Assembly: GCF_026212465.1 (NCBI RefSeq)
Contig: NC_080048.1
Span: 36,313,700 to 36,377,699, forward strand
DNA from: Amaranthus tricolor
Lineage: Eukaryota; Streptophyta; Magnoliopsida; Caryophyllales; Amaranthaceae
Direction: 5' to 3'
DNA: 64,000 bases
Shown here: positions 49,582 through 59,825 of the stretch, piece by piece
Layout: every line of letters starts with the position of its first letter
Position numbering within the stretch: the stretch's first letter is position 1
Notes under the pieces: model-generated
What the model was told of the DNA's origin: nothing
The model's input: the letters and a program-made list of their open reading frames with translations, nothing else
Databases searched by the model: none
Made by a program: the position numbers and the translations under genes

Positions 49582-49905
49582 ATTTTAAAACTTAGAATGA
49601 ACATTTAGACCTTGAAGCAAATATTTTAAGCCATGGAATTAACAACTTTTAACCGTTAAAGTAGGCATTTTAAGTATTGTAGTAGTCAGTTTAACAATTA
49701 ATGAGGGAGCGTTAAGGCATGGAGTATGGGCTTTAAGCTTAAAGTAGAGATTTTAAGCCTGAAATGAACATATTAACGGTTGAAATAGTTTGTTGAAAAA
49801 TAAAACTAAGTCTTGATTGGACATTTTAAATCATAAAATGAGCATTTTAAGTCTTAGAATGAATATTTTAAATCTTGTAATAAGTATTTTAAGGCTTGAA
49901 GTTAG
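49582..49905. repeat. Degenerate minisatellite of about 21 bp
   Basis: About fifteen diverged units on the pattern CATTTTAAGTCTTGAAATGA, period 20-22 bp with a few indels. It is followed at 49945-49975 by GGTCTCATATGAGAATTTG, an end typical of the GAGACG repeats, so it may be the internal array of one such element beginning near 49480. Confidence 0.8.
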
Positions 49906-50831
49906 AATGTAATTTTTTTCATAAATTGGACCATATTGGTTGTACAAGTGCAATGGTCTCATATGAGAATTTGGGGTATTTGACAAACGACTAATAACTT
50001 ATTACGGTAACTGATTTGACCAATTAATTTAATTAACGGATTGAACTAAATGATTTTAAACCGTTGCTCATGTGAGTTTTGTGATTTGGCGATTAAAACA
50101 AGTTCTCAATCCACAGAATGTCAAGTCACAAGTGAGATTCTTCGTGTGCATTTGACCTAAGAATGCAAGAGGTTTGGAATGTGTAAATGTGCGCCAGCAA
50201 TTACTTGGACATCTGATGATGTATGTATAAAATTTTACTCTAATTAATAACAACAATGTTGCTGTTTCCGATCACTGAAATATAGTCTACTACTCAAATA
50301 ATCAGTGATAAAACCCATTTCCAAAATTCACAGAATACCTACAAATTAATTACCATACAAAGAAAATCAACTCTTTATTTGCGAATTACATATATTTACT
50401 AACTACGGTCCTAATACTTATTTTTTGCAACTATAATCGTCAAAATATCAAAATTTACGACGTTCATGCAAAATTATACTATTCCAACTACTTAAATTAA
50501 ATTTCAATGACTAAAATGACTGTGATTTAGCCTTACATCGTAGATAATTTGCAATAACGCTAAACTTTAAAAATATAATTACAAATTATTCTTAAATATC
50601 ACTATAAGTAATAAAACTACAACAATTCATATTTAAAGGTATGACAAGATTTTGCATTAATTTGGACAATTGCATACGAATTAAATATCATTATTATTAT
50701 TATAAGTAATTCTCCAGTTACAAATTTCAGTCAGGCATTTCATCAAACACCCAACAGGCATCCTTTAAACACCCTCATAAACAATAATTTAACCAAACGA
50801 AAAAAACCCAGTACCTATTACCTAACTTTGA

Positions 50832-51341
50832 TCACTCGATCTTATCCACTTGCTGTTGTGATTCAAGAGGAAGCCCAAGTTCAGAAGAAACAGATTCAAC
50901 AGCTTTAGAAGCATTTCTACCTTCAGGAACAACAGCAAGAAAAGTCTTAGTTTTACTAATAGGTCTACATTTTTCAAGCTGAACCAAATCACCAACTTTG
51001 AACTGGTTATCCGGGTCATGGGCTTGGTACTTCTTCTTCTTCCGAACCCGACGTTTGTATTTCGGGTGGGGCGCAAGACGAACCACTTCAACATTAACAG
51101 TTTTGTCATTGGTTGCACAAACTACTCTTCCTTGCATTGATCTCATGGCTTTGATGATAGGTAAAGAAGTAGAGGCTGAAGAAGGTGGAAGTGGGGAGGA
51201 GAGAGAAAGGGAGGAAAATGATGGGAGGAGAGAGAATTTGGAGGTGGAAGTTCCATGGAGGAAAGGGGTGGAAAGTGAGGAATTGGGTTTGGATGATGAG
51301 AGAGAAAGTGGTGGTTTGAGGAGGGAGAATGTTAGAGACAT
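50832..51341 (-). CDS. RPS17: Plastid 30S ribosomal protein S17 (bS17c), nuclear-encoded
   Basis: Component of the chloroplast small ribosomal subunit, binding 16S rRNA early in assembly. Single exon, 169 aa. The first ~60 residues (MSLTFSLLKPPLSLSSSKPN, then many Ser/Pro/Leu and almost no acidic residues) form a typical chloroplast transit peptide. The mature S17 fold starts near AMRSMQGRVVCATNDKTVNV, with HPKYKRRVRKKKKYQAHD and FKVGDLVQLEKCRPISKTK as the conserved OB-fold signature, and a plant-type C-terminal tail. The frame is intact and intronless. It is divergent from HPR2, with 1.5 kb between the start codons. Arabidopsis PRPS17 is the obvious counterpart. Confidence 0.96.
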   Translation of the reverse strand: MSLTFSLLKPPLSLSSSKPNSSLSTPFLHGTSTSKFSLLPSFSSLSLSSPLPPSSASTSLPIIKAMRSMQGRVVCATNDKTVNVEVVRLAPHPKYKRRVRKKKKYQAHDPDNQFKVGDLVQLEKCRPISKTKTFLAVVPEGRNASKAVESVSSELGLPLESQQQVDKIE

Positions 51342-52884
51342 TTTTTTGGGGCAAAGGATTGTTTAGAGATGGAGGGGATTTTAGCTCATCTTTGACTTGT
51401 TTTGCTTGAATGAATAGATATGGTCCATATGGATTATGGACTAAATAGGTTGGTTTGGTTGCTACACAATTGGAATGGGTTGAATTGTGTTTGTTTGGGT
51501 GGTTGGGTATATTTGAGTTCGGCTTGAGTTTATAGTACATTGTGCGAAATTATATTGTCTCAAATCGTGTTGTAAATAATGTTGTATTTGACACACAAAA
51601 ATGAGGTTTAACTATGGATGTATATTTCTAGTTGCTCATGTGTCTACTATTGTGACTCCTCCCTCGTGCCAAATTGTATCGTGTCAAGTTGTCCTTTAAA
51701 TGTTGTGACGTGCTTTGGGCGAGCCATGGTTGGCCAACCTATGTGCCTGGCTGACCCACTTCCATCTTAACCACTCACAACTCGTAAATATGGATGACAA
51801 AATGTGTAGGCGGGTACAAATACTCCCTCACCATTACAACTACTTGCAACATGTTTACTCTATTTGTTCTTTTGAGATTGCTACTGACAGTGACATGTTG
51901 TGAAAGAAAATATCACTACAAATAACAATACCAAAGAAATAAACTATTATGTTTTAAGCTTCATTTTATATAATATCATACAATATAATAAATGAGGTGA
52001 GAAATTTCAAATAAATCATACATGAAAGTTGGATTGCAACATGTTGTTAAAATCTCTCAAAATTACCAAATTTCAACTTTATATTTTTCTTTTCTATGTA
52101 GTATATACTAAACCATCTTTATTAAATACGCTTAAATCACCTTAAACAATTCTCGTTCGTCAATCGCGACCCCAATAGTTTCTATTAGCAAAGAGTGTCA
52201 TGCTTCATGTGGTTCATGGAGTCCAAACAAAATCATAGGATAATGTCTCTATGGACTATGAGTCAATAGCATGACTAGGGGTGTTTAATGGGTCGAGTCT
52301 CCTTTTTAAGCCTTTATCCTGACCATTTTTAGAAGGGCTTTGTAAGGGCTGGGCTGAAAGCGGGCTATACTATAATTAAAATGAAAGTGGGTTATAAAAG
52401 AGCTCAATAAGGTTCGAAAACGGGCTTTTGTAAATAACATAATTAATGTATAATTTAAATATTATAAATGACAATGTCAATAAAATTATTAATATTTTTT
52501 CAATTTAATTAATATAAATGATAATTTAATTGTTATAAATTGATAAATAGGGATTAAAATAGTTTTTAGTAGTTTAGCCTATATTAATTTTAAAGGGCCC
52601 TTATTTAACCCGACCCATATTTACTTAAGCATGACCGGCCCTTATCTGGGCCATTGAACACCCTTAACCCCGACTCATGCACCAGATGACAATACATGGT
52701 TATGCAATAGAATCATTTTCATTTTCCAACCACTACTTCAATTGGGAATAATTCTGTACTTCTGCTGTCTACACCATCATTCGATTCAAATTTTCCTTCC
52801 ATAATCCAAATAATCTCCTGGAAAAACAAAAACCCATCTCAATTCTTCCACCAAACTGTAAATTAACTTCGAACAACAACAAAA
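51342..52884. promoter_or_regulatory. Shared upstream region of RPS17 and HPR2
   Basis: The two start codons point away from each other across 1.54 kb. The region includes both 5' UTRs and promoters, and a hAT-like MITE at 52276-52666 roughly 220 bp upstream of the HPR2 ATG. No other gene is seen. Confidence 0.6.
52276..52666. mobile_element. hAT-like MITE upstream of HPR2
   Basis: Ends TAGGGGTGTTTAATGG and CCATTGAACACCCTTA are inverted repeats with two mismatches, of the TAGGGGTG type used by hAT MITEs. Sub-terminal GGGCTTT and GGGCTGGGC motifs surround an AT core. A target duplication is not clear. Confidence 0.75.
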
Positions 52885-54990
52885 ATGGAGTCAATTGGTG
52901 TACTATTAGGAGTTTCAATGAATGAATACTTGGAACAACAACTTAGCAAACGCTATAACCTCTTCCGTTTCTGGAACTTTCCAGACAAAACCCAATTCCT
53001 CTCTCAAAACGCCAATTCAATCCGCGCCCTTATTGTAAATTCCTTTATTAGTGCCGACGCTTCCCTTATTGACGCTCTTCCGAATCTCGAAATCGTCGCT
53101 ACTTTCAGCGTTGGACTTGATAGGGTGGATTTGGGAAAATGTAAAGAAAAGGGGATTAAAGTTACTAATACCCCTGATGTGTTAACTGATGATGTTGCTG
53201 ATTTAGCAATTGGGCTTATGCTTGCTGTTTTGAGAAAGATTCCTCAGTGTGATCGTTATGTTCGAGCTGGATTGTGGAAGAAAGGGGATTTTCGATTGAC
53301 TACTAGGGTATGTATGTTTCTTATTGTACATTCTAATGGTTTTTCAATTTAATTGATTGGGGATTAAATTGATTATTATATGAAATTTGTATATAATGGA
53401 ATTTAAGTTCATTGATGATTTGAATGGCTATTTAAATTTTTTTTGTTGCTATTTACCTGTGGTGATGTTAGCGATTTATCTGTGCTTATGTGATGTTAAA
53501 ATGTAGGTTGATCATGTTTTGATGAAAACCATTAGAAATGTACAAGATGAGCAACAATTTAGGATCTTTGGAGTTTTAAGTAATGGATTCTCAATGGGGC
53601 CAGAGTTTTATATTTGTTTAATTTCAGATTATAATTGGACTATGTTAAATTGATTCATCAAATTATGTGCAATTGTTATTTATGTGAAGTACTAACGGTC
53701 TGTTTGGTAATCGATATTAAATGGTAGGAATAAAAATGAGAAAATTAATGTAATTTGGATAGGAATATCTCTTGACAAACTTAATGCATATGCTCATTCT
53801 CCTTTAACAAATTTATTTTCTTCACAATATTCATTACAAATGTATTTTCTTCACAATATTCATTTCATTTCATTAATTCAGTGGTAATGAAAAATTGTGA
53901 ATAATTTTTTTTTATGATCAAAATTAGGATGGAACCTCATCGGATTTACGTGCTGCCAACTCTCTTCTTGTATGTGCCTTGTGTACAAATCCCAATTTAT
54001 CAGACCTTGGTTGTAATTACTGTAATTGCATATATATAATACATGAATTATTTGGCTCAATCTTCCTGCAACGTAGCTTTTCGTAAGCTCATCATTGATC
54101 TTGTGATCTTTGCTTATGGTAGATAGGTCTGAAGAAGAACAGAGAGACTATGACTAGTGATTTTATAATCACTCGGTCATTGAACGATTTTCCATCTTGG
54201 CTTTAAACGTTCCACATTTTGCACATTATTAAACTCCATTTTGTTCATTTTCCGCTTCTAAGGTTTTCGCCTTCAAGGATGCGTGCATCACTTCTATAGT
54301 AAGAATCGCTTACGGATATCTCAAAGGATGTTCATGTTGTTGCCTTGTGACTCATGAGAGTATTTTAATGTTAGGAAGCAGATTTTCCATTTCTACTAAC
54401 TTTCATCCATATTATAACTTCAGTAAGACCTTAGCTCATCACTTACTGCTCTTTTTGCTTCGTGTTTTCAGTTCACCGGAAAAAAGGTTGGAATCATCGG
54501 TTTAGGCCGGATTGGCGCTGCAATTGCCAAGAGAGCTGAGGCATTTGACTGCCCCATTGCTTACCACTCTAGAACAAAAAGGCCAGATTCTAATTACACT
54601 TACTATCCCAGTGTCCATGAACTCGCGTCCAATTGTGACATTTTAGTAGTTTCCTGTGCCCTAACGGAAGAAACAAGACATATTGTCAACCGTGAAGTCA
54701 TCGATGCATTGGGGCCCAAAGGTGTCCTGATCAACATCGGAAGAGGCCCTCATGTTGATGAACAAGAGCTTGTGAAAGCCCTAATTGAAGGTCGGTTAGC
54801 TGGGGCTGGGCTTGACGTCTTTGATAATGAACCTCATGTTCCCAAAGAAATGTTTAAACTTGATAACGTAGTAATCTTGCCTCATGTAGCTAGTGGGACT
54901 GTCGAGACACGAACCAACATGGCTAATCTTGTTCTTGGGAACTTGGAGGGTCATTTTAATGGAAAACCACTATTAACACAAGTTGTATGA
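52885..54990 (+). CDS. HPR2: Glyoxylate/hydroxypyruvate reductase HPR2 (HPPR-like)
   Basis: NAD(P)H-dependent D-2-hydroxyacid dehydrogenase of the cytosol. The Arabidopsis enzyme reduces hydroxypyruvate and glyoxylate as a photorespiratory bypass, and close relatives reduce hydroxyphenylpyruvate (HPPR) in rosmarinic acid biosynthesis and tyrosine breakdown. Two exons, 52885-53307 and 54472-54990, joined in phase at a GT-AG intron, give 313 aa, the usual length. The start MESIGVLLG is that of the family. Visible features: [20 protein letters not shown], the dinucleotide-binding GLGRIG (residues 151-156), and the catalytic triad Arg232 (NIGRGP), Glu261 (DNEPHVP) and His279 (LPHVASGT). No peroxisomal tail (ends LLTQVV). 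Intact. The substrate in this plant cannot be read from sequence. Confidence 0.95.
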
Positions 54991-55230
54991 ATTTACGATG
55001 TTATGTGGTTAGGCCGGCGTCCTTTCATTATATCGCGAATCGAATATATTACTCGATTACCATCTTTGTCGAGCCAGAATACATTACGGTTAGATAAGAT
55101 TTTCAACAAAATGCCCTGAAATAAGATACAAATTGGATTTTAGGATTTGGTTTGGCATTGTTTACCATTTTTATTCTTATGTGCGAAAATTTTCTAGGTA
55201 CTACTAGTGTGCTAGTGCTACTTTGTGAAC

Positions 55231-55450
55231 ACACAAATTTTTGTGAGAGACGGTCTCTTTGAGAGACCATCTCTAATATAATGTTGTTTTGCCAACAATA
55301 AACTTAATTTTTTACTTCGACTCCATTTTTAACAATAGGGTGAGATCTCAAAATAAGAAGTTCATATACTATTAATTTGTATTATTGAACTATTTAACGC
55401 ATATATGAGACGCGTCTCATGATGAGATCATCTCATATAAGAATTTGTGT
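55231..55450. mobile_element. GAGACG-type MITE
   Basis: Imperfect terminal inverted repeats ACACAAATTTTTGTGAGAGA and its counterpart ATAAGAATTTGTGT surround about 220 bp with GAGACGGTCTC and GAGACGCGTCTC palindromes. No target duplication is evident. A truncated reverse copy lies at 59452-59575. Confidence 0.7.
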
Positions 55451-55595
55451 AATATTTTGAGTGCATTGTTGTTGGATTATTTATCTCACTTCGACGAATT
55501 AAGGATGTTGCACACAGTTTATAAGTCATTGGAGTAATAATTATATTAGGTGTATTGTTCTTCCTCTCATTGTTATATGATTTTGAAATGATATC

Positions 55596-57904
55596 TGTAA
55601 CATTTGGGGAAATTAATATATTAAGACGAGTGAGTTTAAGAGATTTGTAAATACGAGAATGGCCTTATATATACATAATATAAAAATATTCCAAACTTAA
55701 TTTCTTTTCTCTTTTACTTCTTTTAATTTAAAAAAACTAAAAAATAAAAATAAAAAAATAAAAATAAAAATAAAATATATCAAACCTTTATTACTCTTTC
55801 TCCCTCTCACTCGTTGGAACCCAAAGGAAGAATCAGAGTCATATTCTTCCTCTAATTTCTTCTACCTCTGATTCCTTCCTCTGATTCTTTCGCATTCTCC
55901 CTTTGAATCGTTGATTCTGATTTTCGCAAGAAGAACAACAGTGGCCGTCGTCTTCTTTGTCTTCGACCTTTGAAGGAAGCCACAGCCCTAACACCATCCC
56001 CTTCATCTAATTTCGAAGCAACAATGTCGTTATTCATCTGATTTCGCTCCTGGTTCTTCAAGAAACGTAGTCCTTCGCTTGATTTTTTTTTTTGAAAAGT
56101 AACGAACTAAAGCTAATCAGGTATAATCTATCGATTCTTTCTTTGATTTTCAACACATTATTTCAGCATTATCTTTAGCTTTTCTCTGATTTCGAACCAC
56201 CATAAGTGTAGAAGCAGCCAAAATCTTCCTCCCTTGACTTGAATTCTGCCGATTTGGGGAAGGATTGAGTGAGTTTTTGGTCTTGTTGATTAAGCATCAA
56301 AACCAAGACGAAAATAAAGATTTGAACTTGATTTTTTTTCCGTTTCTTGTTGATGCAAACAGAAGGTAGTCCTTCTTGATTTCTTTCCTTGTTTTTCCTT
56401 AATAATTATGCTCTTATTCATATAATTTCCCTTGTATAATCGTTTATTCATGTGTTAAACCCTAAATGTTGTTGAATCTTGGAATGTATATGAGTTAGTT
56501 AGATGAGTTATTAAATTGGAAATTCATGGAAAATGTGTTATTGGCGAGTTATGTGATGATGAGAATTTAAGTGTAGGCTATGATTTTAGTAGTAGATTAT
56601 TCGAATTAGTTGTGGTTAGTTCAGTGTTCTTGGATATAATATTAACCTTTTCACATTATGGTAATGGTTAAATGTTGATTGATTGGTTGTTATTGAAGGT
56701 ATCTAGGGTTCGTGTGGAAATTATTAGTTGAATGGATAAACTAGCTGAATCTTTCTTTTGGATAGTTTGTTAATCTTGTTTAGTTTCTTGGTTTTGAGTT
56801 TAGATGAACATGGAAGTGTTTGAATTGGAATACAAAGGGAATTGTGGAGACGTATAATCTTTACAAGAATATAAGCTAGACTAAAGCAAGGTTATTTATT
56901 TTGATGATATTGAGGGTTGGGGTTAAGACTTGCACAATCTCTGAAATGAGAAATATTAGAATAGAAGATGGAACTAAGATGCATTCTTAGGATGAGATGC
57001 AATGAGCTATATGAACCTAGTTGTAGTATCGTATGCTTTGTTGTGATGTTATATTTGTTATGCTTCAGGAGGCGACATTATCGAGTAGCCCTTCTAGTGA
57101 TCGCGGTGTACCAAACTTAGCTTCTTGAAGCGTTCTTTTTGGTGAGTAGTAGCAGTCCCTTAAAGGGTCTGGCCAGACTACATTCTTGAAAATAAACTTT
57201 TTACTAAAGCTCTTTTGAATCGAAAATTGTTGAGACAAATGTTATTGTGAATGCTTATGCTGATATTATGATATGGTCAATGGATCGGGCTTGCGAGCTG
57301 GTCATTGATGGAGTTGAGGAACATTGTTCCCTGCTCCCTGTTTTTGAAGCGAATTGTCATTCAGATATTGACTAGCTTCACTCGAGAGTGACATAGCCTT
57401 AGAGCTATGGGGCACCTCTCAAACTAGACTCCCTGTGCGCACATAGATCTAGGAAACTGATGTTGCTTTTAAACCTATGATTTGAATTACTGTGTTTTGT
57501 TGTTTTAGATTGTTACTTCTCATTCAATTTAATCTGACTTTTTGTTGTTTCCAACTTTTAGTTTGACTAAAGATCGAAACCAGTTGGGAATAATGGATTA
57601 GCAAAGGTGATTAGAGGTTCCAAGGATGTATATTGAGCTGAGCACGTAGGAATTTGTAGTTTTGCATTAGGATTTTGGATAAATGTAATTTGATTTGGTT
57701 GTGTTGGTTATATCGGACTTGTAGAGAATTGTACGATCATCCTGTGTTTTAGTTAGATGTTTGTTTTGAGATGTAGCCGAGTTAATTACGTTGAAAAACT
57801 TGTGTCCCCTTTGCTCAAGTTTTGAAAGTGTGATTTCAGTTTCTTGGGAAACGAACCCAGTGATGACTCTGTTTACTCAGTTAACGGTAAGTCGGTTTGT
57901 TATA
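55596..57904 (+). mobile_element. Candidate 2.3-kb solo LTR
   Basis: The stretch begins TGTAACATTTGGGG, ends GGTTTGTTATA (expected ...TTACA, one C-to-T change) and has an exact 5-bp flanking duplication ATATC (55591-55595, 57905-57909). A TATA-like TTATATATACATAA is at about 55670, followed by a CT-rich leader, a possible splice donor (CAG/GTATAATC near 56120) and further transcript-like but non-coding sequence (CATAGCCTTAGAGCTATGGG near 57390). No gag-pol or long frame. In size and layout it parallels the solo LTR at 15774-17985. The alternative is a non-coding RNA gene. Confidence 0.65.
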
Positions 57905-58676
57905 ATATCTCCTTGACTCATTAAGTGTGTACACATTGTATTTTGCCGATATGCTGACATTGATAACATATGGTTTTAAGATGGTATCCCCTTAACTTAT
58001 AAACTGTGTGCACTTGAGGTTTTCCTTAATTATATGCTGACATTAACAGTAAGTCTAGCTCAATTTAACATGGGTTGAACGCCGATGTTTACAAATGTAC
58101 TGAATCAATTTGACCATTATTTTTTATGTTATATATCTTACACGATTCAATATTAATAAGGTTTAAATCAATGATCCGAGCCATAACCTTGGCACACTCA
58201 GAATTAAGATCTCACTGAACCTAAAAGAGGGAATACCAATGAAAACGAATGTCGGAGAAAAAAGTAATTGTATTTTTTTTCTCTGTGTACATCAGTGTAA
58301 CATAATTTGCTAACTAATTCGCTTTTTGAATTTACGATTTGCTCAAAGTTGCCTAAGAATAGTCCAAAGCAGACCATAATTTGCTTTTTTCGATTCGCAA
58401 TTCGTGAGGAAATTAGCGAATCACCGTAAATTTATCATTCTTCTGTTTTGTTAATGATTACATTTTTTTTTTATTTTCACACTATATAGTATAATATAAA
58501 TTTGTAAAATAAAATATTAAAAAATTAATATTTTAAAAATATGCATTAAGATGAATCAGATAAAATCTTACTTAATTATATCTTTTTACACGTTTGAAAA
58601 ATATTGTAAAATTAAAATTGATGATGAATAGCAATTACCATTGAAATGTTGTCTTTTAAAAAACAAAAAAAAAGTA
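57905..58676. other. Intergenic DNA downstream of the dynein light chain gene
   Basis: Contains the probable 3' UTR of the - strand dynein light chain gene and, at about 58480-58610, a reverse copy of the recurrent AT-rich MITE family (AGATGAATCAGATAAAATCT). No gene. Confidence 0.5.
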
Positions 58677-59810
58677 TTAGGAATGTGAAGGAAAAATAAC
58701 CCCTTTGAAGATGAGGAATTTGAGTGTCTGAAGTGTGAAGTAAATGAATGTTCCTTCAGAATGAGTGAAGTAACTACCAAAATTTGATCCCACCACACAT
58801 TGCCATCCTCCCCCATATCTCTTGTCAAAATCCTACAAAAACAAAAATCAAAAAACTTATAAATTATATTTTGCTGAAAATTAAAAATGCATATTGAGCT
58901 TTTCTTATGTTACTCATATTCTTTCATTTTAACAAAAGTTTCCATATTATTTCCTCTTTTTCAAATTTATTTCCTTAAAGAAATGTTCAGAAAAATTGAA
59001 AAAAAAAAAGAATTTTTTAAGTGATGGTATATTATTTAATTAAATAATAGATATAATGGAAAAAAGAGGGATAAAAATATTAAAAATAAAGTTAGTGGAA
59101 AAAAATAAGTACTCTAAAATAAAAAAAAAATATTTAGATAATAAAGTTATTGGAAAAAGTATATGGATCATAAGCAATATAAATATATTAAATCAAGTTA
59201 GGAAAAAATGATAAATTGGGAGAATTTGAATATAAACAATATAAGTTTGTAGGAATCATAAATATTAATAAAATATTAATATGAGGATGAATAATGTTAA
59301 TTAAGTCAAAAGATTTGTAGAACAACCTAAATTGATAAATGAGAACAATTTGAAAAACAGAGGGTGTAATCGTTAGATCCCATGTTACGGTATTGCTAGC
59401 ATAATTGGTGCTAAATTTTCCATTTAAATAACCAACTTAATGAAAAGATAAGCACAAATTTTTGTATGAAACAGTCTCATCGTGAAACGTGTCTCATACT
59501 TAAGTTAAATAGCTCAATAATTGAAACTTTTAGCTTATATGCTTCTTATTTTGAGATCATTTCACCATGAAACGTGTCAAGATGGGCTGAAAGATAAGTT
59601 GATGATTATAAACAATAAATATTATCTCAAACACTGATCTAATTAAAAAAAAATAAAAAAAATAAATAGTACCTTTTTGATATGAGCAGCAATGGATTTG
59701 CAGTCAAAGACATCAAAGAGATCAAGAGCATGAGAAGCAGAAGCCATAGCTTGGATCTGCATCTTCATTGGCATATCACTATCATCTATCAATGCTTTTC
59801 CTTCCAACAT
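58677..59810 (-). CDS. LC8-type dynein light chain
   Basis: Small homodimeric hub protein of the DYNLL/LC8 family. Higher plants lack dynein motors, so here it acts as a general dimerising partner rather than motor cargo adaptor. Two exons, 59810-59673 and 58832-58677, with a GT-AG intron in phase, give 97 aa. Exon 1: MLEGKALIDDSDMPMKMQIQ and DLFDVFDCKSIAAHIKK. Exon 2: DFDKRYGGGWQCVVGSNFGS, YFTHSEGTFIYF and LKFLIFKG, the strand that forms the partner-binding groove. The start MLEGKA is that of the plant family; an in-frame ATG five codons upstream (59825) would give 102 aa. The C-terminus VIFPSHS is atypical but short tails vary. Confidence 0.93.
59452..59575. mobile_element. Truncated GAGACG-type MITE copy
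   Basis: GCACAAATTTTTGTATGAAA to TCTTATTTTGAGATCATTTC matches, in reverse orientation, about half of the element at 55231-55450, including AACTTCTTATTTTGAGATC and TTAAATAGYTCAATAA. The other end is missing. Confidence 0.7.
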
Positions 59811-59825
59811 TTTATGTATACTCAA

